Shown here in pieces: positions 47,739 through 58,100 of a stretch of 64,000 bases of DNA. The notes beneath the pieces are model-generated. The model had not been told where the DNA came from. It did not search any database and worked only from the letters and a program-made list of their open reading frames with translations. Position 1 is the stretch's first letter, and the number at the start of each line of letters is the position of its first letter. The translations under genes were made by a program, and so were the position numbers. This DNA comes from Rhizobium sp. BT03 (lineage in GTDB: Bacteria > Pseudomonadota > Alphaproteobacteria > Rhizobiales > Rhizobiaceae), in the NCBI RefSeq assembly GCF_030053155.1, contig NZ_CP125640.1:3501001-3565000 (forward strand), in the 5' to 3' direction.

Positions 47739-48655
47739 TTGCGAGCCTCGTTGACCAGGGCGCCAAGAATGATCGCGCGTGCCTTATCGGCATCGATATC
47801 GGCGGCGAATTGCGCATTGAAGGCCGCATGCGTGGCGCGAGTCTCGACGACGGTGCGGCCACGCGTCAAGGCTCCCTGCAGCTCGACGTCGATGCGCGCG
47901 GGGCGGAAGCTGACGATGTCAGGGGCGACGAAGGCGACGGCGGCGCAAGGGTCGTAGATCGCCATTCCAGGGCGGCCGCGGCTGGTGCCGATACTGACAT
48001 AACCGGAGAACATATCGGCGATCAGCTCGGCATTGGCGCCGCCGGCATTGCGCACCGGCTCGGCATCCTCCGGCCGTGCCAGCACCTTGCGGCATAGATC
48101 GAGATCGACCATGCGCAGCGGCAAGCCATGGGCGATGACGATCGACAGAGCTTCGGGGTCAGCGAGGGCGTTGAACTCGGCAGACGCCGTATGGTTGCCC
48201 GATGTGACGCCGCCGCCCATCCAGACGAGGTCGCTGATACGGGCGGCGAGATCGGGCCGGGCGAGTGCCACGGCGGCGATATTTGTGAGCGGGCCGAGCG
48301 CCAGGATGCGGTGCTGCCTCTCGCCTTCCAGCCAGCGGCACAGTGCTGCGAAAGCATCGCTTTCGGCCAGGGCCGATGCCTCCGGCAGGCTCCTGCCGAT
48401 GGTCGGAATGCCGGTTGCGCCGAGGATCGCCTGCGCGGTTTCGAGCTTGCCGAGAACCGGCATGGCGCGGCCGGTGTGGACGGGGAAGTTCCAGCCGAAG
48501 GCAGCGGCGACGCCGGCGGCATTCATCCTTACCTGCGATAGCGGCGCATTGCCGAAGATCAACGATACGCCGTCGATTTCGAATTCCGACTGTGCCACCA
48601 CCAGAATGGCGGCAATGTCGTCGAAGCCCATGTCGGTGTCGATCCAGACGCCCAT
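47735..48655 (-). CDS. Nucleoside hydrolase (IunH family)
   Basis: 306 aa. The Ca-binding start is WIDTDMGFDDIAAI, the family DTDxGxDD pattern with Met in place of Pro. Other motifs are LALGPLTNIAAVALARPDL and MGGGVTSGNHTASAEFN. It splits nucleosides into base and ribose. Its ATG follows the ABC ATPase stop by 4 bp, so the long upstream open frame is not coding. Position between transporter and adenine deaminase suggests that adenosine or another purine nucleoside is a natural substrate. Confidence 0.92.
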   Translation of the reverse strand: MGVWIDTDMGFDDIAAILVVAQSEFEIDGVSLIFGNAPLSQVRMNAAGVAAAFGWNFPVHTGRAMPVLGKLETAQAILGATGIPTIGRSLPEASALAESDAFAALCRWLEGERQHRILALGPLTNIAAVALARPDLAARISDLVWMGGGVTSGNHTASAEFNALADPEALSIVIAHGLPLRMVDLDLCRKVLARPEDAEPVRNAGGANAELIADMFSGYVSIGTSRGRPGMAIYDPCAAVAFVAPDIVSFRPARIDVELQGALTRGRTVVETRATHAAFNAQFAADIDADKARAIILGALVNEARK

Positions 48656-48659
48656 GATG

Positions 48660-49685
48660 TCACCCGAAGCGTTTGAGGTTGGCCGCGCCGGCAACCGGCA
48701 GATCGAAGGCCAGCGCGCTGCCGATCTCGTGCGGCGGCAGGCTTGCGTCGATCTCGGCCTTGATCGGCCCAAGCGGCGTATCGAGGAGATATTCGCGGCT
48801 GTTGCCGGCAAAGGAGGTGCCGCGCACGGTACCCTGGAACGGACCGGAGCCAAGGTTCACCATGCGCGGACGCCAGGCGAGGCCCGCCGCGGCTTCCGGG
48901 ACTGGAGCGGAAAGCGCGACCGGGCCGCTCGGCGTCGCAAGCTTTCCATCCTTCAACGCGAAGACATTCTCGAAGCCGACGAAGTCGGCGACGAAGGCGG
49001 AGGCGGGCTTGTTGTAAATCTCCTCGGGCGTACCGATCTGCTCGATGCCGCCGTTCAGCATGACGACGATGCGATCGGCGAGCGCCAGGGCCTCCACCTG
49101 GTCATGGGTCACGAAGATCATGGTGACGCCGGTCTCCTTCTGCACGCGCTGCAATTCGGCGCGCATTTCCAGGCGAAGCCGGGCGTCGAGATTGGAGAGC
49201 GGCTCGTCGAGCAGCAGCACTTTCGGCTCCATCACCATCGAGCGGGCGAGGGCCACGCGCTGCTGCTGGCCGCCGGAGAGTTCGGCCGGCTTACGGCCGG
49301 CGAAGGCGGCAAGGCCGACCGATTTGAGGCCGGAGCCGACGCGGGTGTCGAGATCGGCGCCCGAGATGCCTTTGAGACGCAGGCCGAAGGCGACGTTCTC
49401 ATAGACCGTCAGATGCGGGAAAAGGGCATAGGACTGGAAGACGAGGCCGACGGTGCGCTTGTTGGCGGAGACGCGGGTGATATCGGCGCCGTCGAGGCTG
49501 ATGCGGCCGGAGGTGGGCGTCAGCAGGCCGGCGATAGCGCGCATCGTCGTCGTCTTGCCGCAGCCGGAAGGGCCGAGAAGGGCGACGAGTTCGCCTTTGC
49601 TGATCGTAAGGTCGAGCTCCTTCACCGCGACCGTATCGCCATAGCTGAGCGTCAGCTTGTCGAGTTGAAGATAGGCATCAGACAT
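48660..49685 (-). CDS. ABC transporter ATPase (PotA-like)
   Basis: 341 aa. Walker A is LGPSGCGKTTTM, the signature LSGGQQQRVALAR, and Walker B VLLLDEPLSNLDARLR. A C-terminal TOBE-like regulatory domain (about 240-341) follows. It belongs to the spermidine/putrescine/iron class of importer ATPases. Its start overlaps the permease stop by 8 bp. An upstream start in the permease gene (49766) is unlikely. Confidence 0.9.
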   Translation of the reverse strand: MSDAYLQLDKLTLSYGDTVAVKELDLTISKGELVALLGPSGCGKTTTMRAIAGLLTPTSGRISLDGADITRVSANKRTVGLVFQSYALFPHLTVYENVAFGLRLKGISGADLDTRVGSGLKSVGLAAFAGRKPAELSGGQQQRVALARSMVMEPKVLLLDEPLSNLDARLRLEMRAELQRVQKETGVTMIFVTHDQVEALALADRIVVMLNGGIEQIGTPEEIYNKPASAFVADFVGFENVFALKDGKLATPSGPVALSAPVPEAAAGLAWRPRMVNLGSGPFQGTVRGTSFAGNSREYLLDTPLGPIKAEIDASLPPHEIGSALAFDLPVAGAANLKRFG

Positions 49686-50457
49686 AACGCGAGAATCCCA
49701 GGAAACGTTCGGCGAGGAAGACGATGCCGATGGAAAGAAAGGCGAGAAGGGCGGAGAGCGCCGCAATGGACGGATCGTAGGTGGTTTCCATGTAGCCCAG
49801 CATGTCGATCGGCAGCGTCCGGATGCCGGGACCGGAAAGGAAGAGGGAGACAGGCACCTGGTTGAAGCTGGTGACGAAGCCGAGGATGAAGGCGGCCAGA
49901 ATGCCGCCGCGGATATTCGGCATCACCACGCGGAAGAAGGCGCCGAGCCTGGAGGAGCCGAGCAGTACGGCGGCCTCCTCGATATCCGAGCGCAGATTGT
50001 CGAGGCTCGCCGAGACGACGCGCACGGCATAGGGCAGCACCAGGGCCGTATGGGCAAAGAAGAGCGCGAGCGTGATGTTGAAGCCGAAGGGCACGACGAG
50101 ATAACGCAAGAGCGCCAGGCCGACGATGATGCCGGGCACGATGATCGGCAGCGAGACGATGGTGCGCACGGTTTCGGCCGCCGGTAGCCGGTAGCGCGAC
50201 AGCGCGTAGGCGGCCGGGATGCCGAGAACAAGGGCTGCGAGCGTTCCGAAGACGGCGAGGAACATCGACATGGCGAAACTGTCGCGGAAACTCTCGACGG
50301 TAAACACCTTCATGACCCAGCGCAGCGACAGTCCCTGCGGCGGGAAGGCCAGCGTATCGCCTGCCGACAGCGAAGCGGCGATAATGATCAGGAAGGGGCC
50401 GATCAGAAAGACCAGCAGCAGGAAGAGCACGATGGGTGAAAACAGGCGCAGGGTCAT
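49678..50457 (-). CDS. ABC transporter permease (PotC-like)
   Basis: 259 aa with six helices and the permease EAA-type loop (EEAAVLLGSSRLGAFFRVVMPNI). Features such as LGIPAAYALSRYRLP and LPIIVPGIIVGLALL fit PotC/PotI. It overlaps the partner permease by 4 bp. Confidence 0.9.
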   Translation of the reverse strand: MTLRLFSPIVLFLLLVFLIGPFLIIIAASLSAGDTLAFPPQGLSLRWVMKVFTVESFRDSFAMSMFLAVFGTLAALVLGIPAAYALSRYRLPAAETVRTIVSLPIIVPGIIVGLALLRYLVVPFGFNITLALFFAHTALVLPYAVRVVSASLDNLRSDIEEAAVLLGSSRLGAFFRVVMPNIRGGILAAFILGFVTSFNQVPVSLFLSGPGIRTLPIDMLGYMETTYDPSIAALSALLAFLSIGIVFLAERFLGFSRYV

Positions 50458-51281
50458 CGGCGGCTCCTCGCCGTCGCAAGCCGTTTCAGCAGGATATTGG
50501 CGGCAAAGCTCATGATGATCAGAATGAAGGCGATGACGCTTGCCGAGACGAAATCATTGGCAACGGAGACCTGCTGATACAGCAGCGTTTCCAGCATCAG
50601 CACCTTGGAGCCGCCAAGCACGGCAGGAGTGATATAGGCGGTCAGCGATCCGGTGAAGACAAGCGTGCCGCCGACGACGAGGCCTTCCCTGGTCAGCGGC
50701 AGGATGACCTTCCAGAAGACCTGGAACCAGTTGGCGCCAAGCACGCGGGCAGCTGGAATCGCATCCTTCGGCATGTTTTCGAGCGCACTGATCAAGGAAA
50801 GTATCATCAGCGGCAGAAAGAGTTGCAGGAGACCGATGAAGACAGCGGTCTCGGTGAACAGCAGCCGCAGCGGCTCGGCGCTGAGGCCGAGGCCCGTTAT
50901 CGCCTGGTTGACGATGCCGGTGCGGCCGAGAATGACGATCCAGGCATAGGTGCGCGCCACCGGAGAGATCATCAGCGGCAGGGTGACGAGGCCGATCATG
51001 CGACCCTTGCCCTTCGCCGGCAGGTTGACGATGGCGAAGGCCGCGGCATAACCGATGACCGCCGAAACGGCGGTGACTTCGAGACCGAGCCGGAAGCTGC
51101 GCAGGAAAACGGTGCGGTTCAGCGTCTCGGAAAAGAAACCGGCATAGGCCGACAATGTCCAGCCGCCGCCGGCAAGGAAGCCCTCCGACAACAGGACCGC
51201 GACGGGTAGCAGGAAGACCACGGTCGCAAAGACCGCTGCCGGCAAGGCCAGCGCCAGGGCTTCTGCGCGGTTCTGGAACAT
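50454..51281 (-). CDS. ABC transporter permease (PotB-like)
   Basis: 275 aa with six helices and the loop AARVLGANWFQVFWKVILPL (EAA-type). The ATG at 51281 has AAAGG upstream, preferable to the upstream in-frame start (51341). It pairs with the following permease. Confidence 0.9.
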   Translation of the reverse strand: MFQNRAEALALALPAAVFATVVFLLPVAVLLSEGFLAGGGWTLSAYAGFFSETLNRTVFLRSFRLGLEVTAVSAVIGYAAAFAIVNLPAKGKGRMIGLVTLPLMISPVARTYAWIVILGRTGIVNQAITGLGLSAEPLRLLFTETAVFIGLLQLFLPLMILSLISALENMPKDAIPAARVLGANWFQVFWKVILPLTREGLVVGGTLVFTGSLTAYITPAVLGGSKVLMLETLLYQQVSVANDFVSASVIAFILIIMSFAANILLKRLATARSRR

Positions 51282-51348
51282 GAGGCGCCTTTCGAGCGAA
51301 CAGAGGATGGTCCCGGCAGAGGGGCCGGGGCCGGTTCTCATGCAGGCC

Positions 51349-52371
51349 TTACCGGCTGACCTTTTCGTTCCAGCTCTTCAGCCAGCCGGCGCGATTGTCG
51401 AGGGCGACGGCCGAAGGGATCAGCTTGAGGCTCCTGGCGGTTTCATCGCCATAGGTGAGATTGTTGGCGGCGGCTTCGGACAGCTTGACCTCGCTGTTGG
51501 CGGGGCTGTCGACCAGCTTTTCGGCGAGCTTGGTCTGGATGTCGGTCGAAAGCCAGAAATCCATGAACTGCAAGGCGAGATCCTGGTTCTTCGAACCCTT
51601 GGTCAGCACCAGCACGTTCATGCCGCCGGTCTGCCCCTCTTTCGGCGTCGCCCAGGCGACGGGCACGTCGAGCTTGGTGAAGCCCGCCCAGGAGAAACGG
51701 CCGATCGGTGCTGCCCAGATCTCCTCCTGCTGCATCAGCTGCACGAGCTGCGAGGATTTTTCGTAGAAGGTGACGATGTCGTCCTTCTTCTCGCCCAGCG
51801 CCTCGATCGGTCCCTTCAGATCCGGCGTGTCCTTGCCGAGCGCCTGGCCGAGCATATAGAGCGCCGGCGGGCCCTGGTTTGTGGTGACGTTGGGGAAGGC
51901 GACATGGCCGACATATTCCGGCTTCAGGAGATCGGCCCAGGATTCGATCTTCATCTTGTCGGAACGATAGGCGATCGAGGTTGCGTAGAAGGTATAGCCG
52001 ACGCTCATGCCGTCGCCGTTCGGATCCTTGGCGACGCCGTAAAGCTTGGCGAAATTGGCGAGTTTAGCGGTGTCGATCTTGTCGATCAGGCCGGCACGCG
52101 ATGCGGCCAGCGCATCGGCCATGGAAACGGCAGCGAGATCGACGACGGGATTGGCCTTGTTGGCCTCCATCTTGGCCAGACGCTCGACGCTGTTGCCGGT
52201 CTCGACCACCAGCTTGCAGCCGCATTGGGCTTCGAAGGGATCGTAGACCAGCGCTTTGAAATCATCCTGCGCAAAGGCATAGACGGAAATGGTCAGTGTG
52301 CGGTCCGCTGCGGCTGCTCCGAGCGGAGACAGTGCGGCGAGTGCTGCCGAGGCAATGAGCGCTTTTTTCAT
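51349..52371 (-). CDS. ABC transporter substrate-binding protein (PotD-like)
   Basis: 340 aa. A signal peptide (cleavage near GAAAA-DRT) is followed by a type-II periplasmic binding fold (TLTISVYAFAQDDFKALVYD, FEAQCGCKLVVETGNS). By fold it is in the spermidine/putrescine group. The operon's purine genes suggest a nucleoside or modified purine as ligand, which would be unusual for this fold. Its ATG is 2 bp after the LacI stop codon, with GGAG within the regulator's last codons. Confidence 0.88.
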   Translation of the reverse strand: MKKALIASAALAALSPLGAAAADRTLTISVYAFAQDDFKALVYDPFEAQCGCKLVVETGNSVERLAKMEANKANPVVDLAAVSMADALAASRAGLIDKIDTAKLANFAKLYGVAKDPNGDGMSVGYTFYATSIAYRSDKMKIESWADLLKPEYVGHVAFPNVTTNQGPPALYMLGQALGKDTPDLKGPIEALGEKKDDIVTFYEKSSQLVQLMQQEEIWAAPIGRFSWAGFTKLDVPVAWATPKEGQTGGMNVLVLTKGSKNQDLALQFMDFWLSTDIQTKLAEKLVDSPANSEVKLSEAAANNLTYGDETARSLKLIPSAVALDNRAGWLKSWNEKVSR

Positions 52372-52372
52372 C

Positions 52373-53416
52373 TTACATGTTCTCCATCTCTGAGGTTTTT
52401 GGTGCCGGGCTCACGGGCCCGGATGATTGGCGGACGATCAGTTGCATGGGGACACGGTCGATCTCGGCGGTCACGAGCATGCCCTGCCGGATGCTGCTTG
52501 CTCTTATGGTATCCACCAGCGCCGACACGGCAATTCCGGCAATAGCGTCCATGTCCATGCGAACCGTCGTCAGAGACGGCGTGACAACAGGCGACCAGAT
52601 GAGATCGTCGAAGCCGGTGACGCTGACGTCGGCGGGAATGTTGACGCCGGCTTGCTGCAACTCCGTCAACGCGCGCAGCGCCTGCAGATCGGAGAGGGCT
52701 GCGAAAGCGGTGAATCCCTGCCTCACCCTTTCGGCGAGTCCAAGCGGACAGCCGCTGCCCCCATCCCGCTCCAGCTTGTCGATCCACAGGGTTTCAGCAT
52801 GCATGCCGGGACGCAGGCCGGAGCGGATGCCGCCGGCGCGGTCGTTCTGGACGCTGGATTCCTGATTGTTGCCGATGATGAGAATGCGGCGATGGCCGAG
52901 GCCGGCAAGATGGCCGGCGATTTCGCAGCCGCCCTGCCAATGGTCGGCGGAAACGGTGTTGCCCGGCGTCGAAGGGGTGTCGATGACGGCGATTGGGCAG
53001 GCGGCGGAGGAAATGCGGGTGGCGCGGCGGGGAATGATGACCATGCCATCGACGCCGCGCTCGACCAGACGGTTGATCGCCTCGGTCTGGGCGGCGACAT
53101 CGCCGCGGGAATCGGCGATCAGCACACCGTAACCGGCGGCGGAGCCGGCGAATTCGATCGCCTGGGCGATCTTGGGAAAGAGCGGATTGGCGATATCGGG
53201 CAGCACCAGACCGAGAACGCCGCTGCGGCCGGTCCGGAGCGCGCGGCCGGCCTGGCTCGGGACGTAACCGAGCTCGGCCGCATGCTCGCGAATCCTTTCG
53301 ACCAGTTGGCCTGAGACGCGGCCCTTGCCTGATAGTGCATTGGAGACCGTGGCGACCGAGACGCCGAGCGACGTCGCTATCCTGCTGAGGTTCGGTCCCG
53401 AACGCGATGAAGCCAT
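52373..53416 (-). CDS. LacI-family transcriptional regulator
   Basis: 347 aa. The N-terminal helix-turn-helix and hinge (NLSRIATSLGVSVATVSNALSGKGRVS..YVPSQAGRALRTG) precede a periplasmic-binding-like effector domain (VLGLVLPDIANPLFPKIAQAIE, VSVTGFDDLIWSPVVTPSLTTVRMD). It is the first gene of a seven-gene operon with a PotABCD-like importer, nucleoside hydrolase and adenine deaminase, and probably controls the whole unit and itself. The likely effector is a purine nucleoside or base. A LacI-type operator lies 14 bp before its ATG. Confidence 0.9.
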   Translation of the reverse strand: MASSRSGPNLSRIATSLGVSVATVSNALSGKGRVSGQLVERIREHAAELGYVPSQAGRALRTGRSGVLGLVLPDIANPLFPKIAQAIEFAGSAAGYGVLIADSRGDVAAQTEAINRLVERGVDGMVIIPRRATRISSAACPIAVIDTPSTPGNTVSADHWQGGCEIAGHLAGLGHRRILIIGNNQESSVQNDRAGGIRSGLRPGMHAETLWIDKLERDGGSGCPLGLAERVRQGFTAFAALSDLQALRALTELQQAGVNIPADVSVTGFDDLIWSPVVTPSLTTVRMDMDAIAGIAVSALVDTIRASSIRQGMLVTAEIDRVPMQLIVRQSSGPVSPAPKTSEMENM

Positions 53417-53429
53417 GATCGACGGCGCC

Positions 53430-53447
53430 TGATTAATCGTTTAATCA
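53430..53447. promoter_or_regulatory. LacI-type operator before the purine operon
   Basis: TGATTAATCGTTTAATCA is an 18-bp palindrome with a central CG and one mismatch, the classical form of LacI-family operators. It lies 14-31 bp upstream of the regulator's ATG, suggesting repression of the whole operon including its own gene. Confidence 0.75.
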
Positions 53448-53530
53448 AAGCTTTACATCAGCTCTTTTCGCTTGTCGAATCCCAATTCATCTTATCGCGC
53501 TTTATCCGCGATACAAATTCGGCCGATATG

Positions 53531-53560
53531 AAAAAAGCCCCGCGAGACGATCGCGGGGCT
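53531..53560 (-). terminator. Rho-independent terminator after the RND efflux operon
   Basis: AGCCCCGCGA and TCGCGGGGCT pair across GACGA. On the minus strand a TTTTTT run follows. It ends the operon whose last gene stops at 53591. Confidence 0.88.
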
Positions 53561-53590
53561 GTGTATGTCCGGAGGGCGTAAGGCGGCCGA

Positions 53591-55033
53591 TCAGGTCTTG
53601 GCCGGCTTCACCACGACAGTGGTGTTAGCTACGGTGCCCTTGCCGCCGGGGGCATAACCGCCCCCGACCGCGATGTTGAGGGAGACATAGTCCTTGGCCA
53701 TTTGCTGAACTGCCTGGGCAAGGCTTGCCTGGGCGAGCGAAACCTGGCGCTGCGCGTCGAGAACGTCGAGCAGCGAAGAGGCGCCGTCCTTGTAAGATGC
53801 CGTCGACAGCTCGAGGGTTTCTTGCGTGGTCTTCACCTGGGCCTGGAGTGCCGAGACCGTGCGGGCGTCACGCCGGACGGCCGAAAGCGCGTTCTCGACC
53901 TGCTCGACGGAGGTCAGCACCGTCGATTTCCAGTTGAGGTAGGCGGTCGCGGCGTCGGACTGTGCAGACTTGACGTTGGCGCGCAGGCGGCCGCCGTCGA
54001 AGATCGGCAGGTTGAGGGTCGGACCGAAGGACCAGGGCGTCAGGCCGCCATGGATGCCGCGCTGGTTGATGTAGGACGGCGAGATCGAACCGCTGAGCGA
54101 GATGCTCGGATAAAGCTGCGCCTGGGCAACGCCGATATTGGCCGTTGCCGCGGCGAGATCGCGCTCGGCGACGCGAACGTCGGGACGGTTGCGGATCAGG
54201 TCTGCCGGGATGCCGGAGTTGATGCCGCCCCGGAACACGGGCTGTCCATGGCCCTTCAGCAATTCGTCGACGAGGGCCGAGGCCGGCAGGCCGAGCAACG
54301 TGGCAATGTGATGGGCCGATATGCGGATGTTGGTTTCGAGGCCGGGAATTTCGGCGAGCGTCGACTGTACCAGGCCTTCTGCCTGGACGACGTCAAGGCG
54401 TGAGGCGGCGCCGGCTTCAAGCTGGAATTTGGTCAGCTCGTAGGTTTCCTGACGCGACTTCAGGTTGGCCCTCGAAAGCGCCAGGCGCTGCTGATAGTAG
54501 CGAACGTCGATATAGCTCGAGACGAGATCCTGCACCAGGGTCAGCTTGGCGACATCAGCGGATGCGTAGGCGGAATCGAGCGAAGCGAGCGCGCTCTCGG
54601 TGCTGCGCTTGTAAAGGCCGAAGAGATCGAGCAGCCAGCTCAGCTGGACGTCGCCGGCACTGGTGTTGCGCGTGTCGAACTGCGTGCGCAGCTCGCCCCT
54701 CTGGCCGCTGACCGTGTGCGAGCCGCCGACCGTCAGGTTCGGCAGGCCGCCGGCACCGGCGGTGGTGACGTTGGCGGAGGCCGCGTTGATGCGTTCGATC
54801 GCCTGCTGGACAGTCAGGTTCTGATCGAGGCCGGCCTTGACATAGCCATTCAGTTTGGGGTCGTTGAAGGCGGTCCACCAGGCTGCGGTAGCAACATCGC
54901 CTACACTCTTCGTTCCGCCCTCTCCGAATTTGGCGGGCAGCGGCATCTCAGGAGGAGCATGATCCGGGCCAACAACGCAGCCCGACAATAATAACAGCAA
55001 TGCCGGTGTGGCGGCAAAACGAAGAGATACCAT
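53591..55033 (-). CDS. RND efflux outer-membrane factor (NodT/OprM family)
   Basis: 480 aa. The lipobox LLSGC is at about residue 18. Two outer-membrane-factor repeats follow (INAASANVTTAGAGGLPNLTVGG and VAERDLAAATANIGVAQAQLYPSISLSG). It would form the TolC-like exit duct. AGGA lies near the ATG. It is the last gene of a three-gene pump operon after a 149-bp gap. Confidence 0.92.
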   Translation of the reverse strand: MVSLRFAATPALLLLLSGCVVGPDHAPPEMPLPAKFGEGGTKSVGDVATAAWWTAFNDPKLNGYVKAGLDQNLTVQQAIERINAASANVTTAGAGGLPNLTVGGSHTVSGQRGELRTQFDTRNTSAGDVQLSWLLDLFGLYKRSTESALASLDSAYASADVAKLTLVQDLVSSYIDVRYYQQRLALSRANLKSRQETYELTKFQLEAGAASRLDVVQAEGLVQSTLAEIPGLETNIRISAHHIATLLGLPASALVDELLKGHGQPVFRGGINSGIPADLIRNRPDVRVAERDLAAATANIGVAQAQLYPSISLSGSISPSYINQRGIHGGLTPWSFGPTLNLPIFDGGRLRANVKSAQSDAATAYLNWKSTVLTSVEQVENALSAVRRDARTVSALQAQVKTTQETLELSTASYKDGASSLLDVLDAQRQVSLAQASLAQAVQQMAKDYVSLNIAVGGGYAPGGKGTVANTTVVVKPAKT

Positions 55034-55182
55034 TCATTTCATCCTGTACTCGAGCAAGTCAATTCTTGTCCGAAGCTTCATGCTTCACTATCGGCCGCCG
55101 CGCCTCGTTTACCAAAAACACCATTCCGAAGCAGTCGGGCGCAATGTAGCAATCGGAACAGCATTATCACAGTGCATTTATA

Positions 55183-58100
55183 TCACACTCCTGCCGCATT
55201 TTTACCGCGTGTGGCAAAGATGCGTCGAATGACGACGAAGAACGACGGTACGAAGAAAATTCCGAGCATCGTTGCCGCCAGCATGCCGCCGAGAACGCCG
55301 ATGCCGATGGCGTTCTGTGCCGCCGAACCCGCGCCTGTCGCGATCGCCAGCGGCACGACGCCGAGAATGAAAGCCAGCGAGGTCATGATGATCGGCCTTA
55401 GGCGCAATCTCGCTGCCTCGAGCGTCGCTTCGTAGAGGCCCATGCCGCTTTCCATGCGGTCCTTGGCGAACTCGACGATCAGGATCGCGTTCTTCGCCGC
55501 CAGCCCGATGGTCGTCAGCAGGCCGACCTTGAAATAGACGTCGTTCGCCTGCCCGAACAAGGTCGCCGCCGTCAGAGCCCCGAGAATGCCGACAGGCACG
55601 GCCATGATCACCGAGAAGGGAATCGACCAGCTTTCGTAAAGCGCCGCCAGGCAGAGGAAGACGACCAGAACGGAGATCGCATAGAGCATCGGCGCCTGCG
55701 AACCGGAAAGACGCTCCTGATAGGAGATCCCCTGCCAGGCGACCGTATAGCCGCCGCCGAGCTGTTCGGTCAGTGCTTCCATTTCGTTCATCGCATCGCC
55801 GGAGGAAACCCCGGGCGCGGAAGCACCATCGAGCGGAATGGCGCTGACGGCGTTGAAGCGGGCAAGCGATGGCGCGCCTTTCACCCACTCCGTCCTGGTA
55901 AAGGCGGAGAAAGGCACCATTTCGCCGGCGGTGTTGCGGGCGTACCAATGGTTGAGATCATCCGGCTGCATGCGGAAGGGCGCATCGCCCTGGACATAGA
56001 CTGGCTTGATCTCGCCGTTCAGCGTGAAGTCGTTGACGTCGCGGCCGGTGAAGATGATCGACAGCATCGAATTGACCGAGGCGATGTCGACGCCCATGGC
56101 GCCGATCTTTTCCTGATCGAGCACGATGCGCATCTGCGGCTCGACTTCCTTGTTGCTGCTGCGCAGCGCTACGATCTTGCCTGAGGTATTGCCCATCTGG
56201 ATCAGTCGCTTGGAGGCCGCCGTCAGGGCGTCGTTGCCGTGGCCGCCGGTATCGACGAGATACATGGAGAAGCCGCTCGATACGCCGAGACCCTGGATCG
56301 CCGGGGGCAGGAGCGCGAAGATCTGCGCCTCGCGGATGGCAAAGAAGTTACGCAGCGCGCGGTTGACGACCGACTGGGCGCTCAGATTCGGATCGGTGCG
56401 CTTGGAGAAATCCTTGAGCTTGGTGAAGACGATGGCGCTGTTCTGGCCGGAGCCGTTGAAGCCGAAACCAAGCGCGCCGAACACCGATTCGACAGCATCC
56501 TTTTCATTCTGGCGATAGTAATTTTCGACTTTCTCGACGACCGCCTGGGTCTGCTGCGTTGTCGAACCCGGCGGCGTGGTGACGATGGTCAGCAGCACGC
56601 CCTGGTCTTCCTGCGGCAGGAAGGAGCTCGGCAGGCGGGTGAAGAGATAGGCGCAGCCGGCGCCGACGAGCAGGAAGACCAGCATGACCCGGATCGGCCG
56701 TTTCAGGAGATAGCCGATTGTCCTGATATAACCGTTGGTCGAGCGCGTGAAGTTGCGGTTGAACCAGTCGCCGACGCGGTGCTTCCGGTGTTCGCCGACC
56801 GGCTTCAGCATCGTGGCGCAAAGGGCCGGCGTCAGCACGAGGGCGACGAGGGCCGACAGCAGCATGGCCGAGACGATGGTAATCGAGAACTGGCGATAGA
56901 TGATGCCCGTCGAGCCGCCGAAGAAGGCCATCGGGATAAAGACGGCGGTGAGGACGAGCGCAATACCGACAATGGCGCCGGTGATCTCGCCCATCGATTT
57001 TTCCGTCGCCTCGAGCGGCGAAAGCTTCTCTTCGGACATGATGCGCTCGACGTTTTCGACGACGACGATGGCGTCGTCGACGAGAAGGCCGATCGCCAGC
57101 ACCATGGCAAACATCGTCAAGGTGTTGATCGAGTAGCCGGTGACCGCCAGCACCCCGAAAGTGCCGAGCAGCACCACGGGAACGGCAATCGTCGGGATCA
57201 GCGTCGCCCGCAGGTTCTGCAGGAAGATGAGGAGGACGACGAAGACGAGCACAATTGCTTCGATCAGCGTGTGCACGACCTTTTCGATCGACAGCTCGAC
57301 GAAGGGCGTAGTGTCGTAGGGATAGGTGATCTCCACACCCGCCGGCAGGCCGCGGCCGATGACCTCGAGAGCGGAGCGGACGCGGGCTGCGGTATCGATG
57401 GCGTTGGCGCCGATCGCCAGGTTGACGGCAAAACCGGTCGACGGCTGGCCGTTATACCGCGAGCCGCCGCCGTAGCTTTCCTGGCCGATTTCGATGCGCG
57501 AGACGTCGCTCAGGCGTACCGTCGCGCCGTCCTTTTCGACCTTGAGGATGATGTGCTCGAAATCGGCGACGGTGGTCAGCTGGCTTTGGGCAGTGATGGT
57601 GACGTTGATCTGCTGGCCGGGGGTCGCCGGCTGGGCGCCGAGCGAACCGACCGAGACCTGGGTGTTCTGCGCCTGGATGGCCGACGTAACGTCGCTCGGC
57701 GTCAATTGGTATTTCAAGAGCTTGAACGGATCGAGCCAGACACGCATGGCGTAACCCGAACCGAAGACGTTGATGCTGCCCACACCTTCCAGGCGCTGGA
57801 TCTGATCCTCGATCGAGGTCGACAGGATGTTGCCGAGGTCGACCGAGTTGCGCTTGCCGTCCGTCGAAACAAGCGAGCCGACGAGAAGAATGCTCGAAGT
57901 CGAGCGGGTGACGCTGATGCCGGCATCGATGACGTCGCTTGGGAGCTGCGACTGGACCAGCTGCAGCTTGTTCTGTACCTGCACCTGGGCGATATCAGGG
58001 TCGGCGCTCGTTCCGAAGGTGAGCTGGATGCTGGCCGAACCGGTCGACGACGTCGAGGTCATGTAAGTCAGATCGTCGAGGCCCGTCATGCCGTCCTCGA

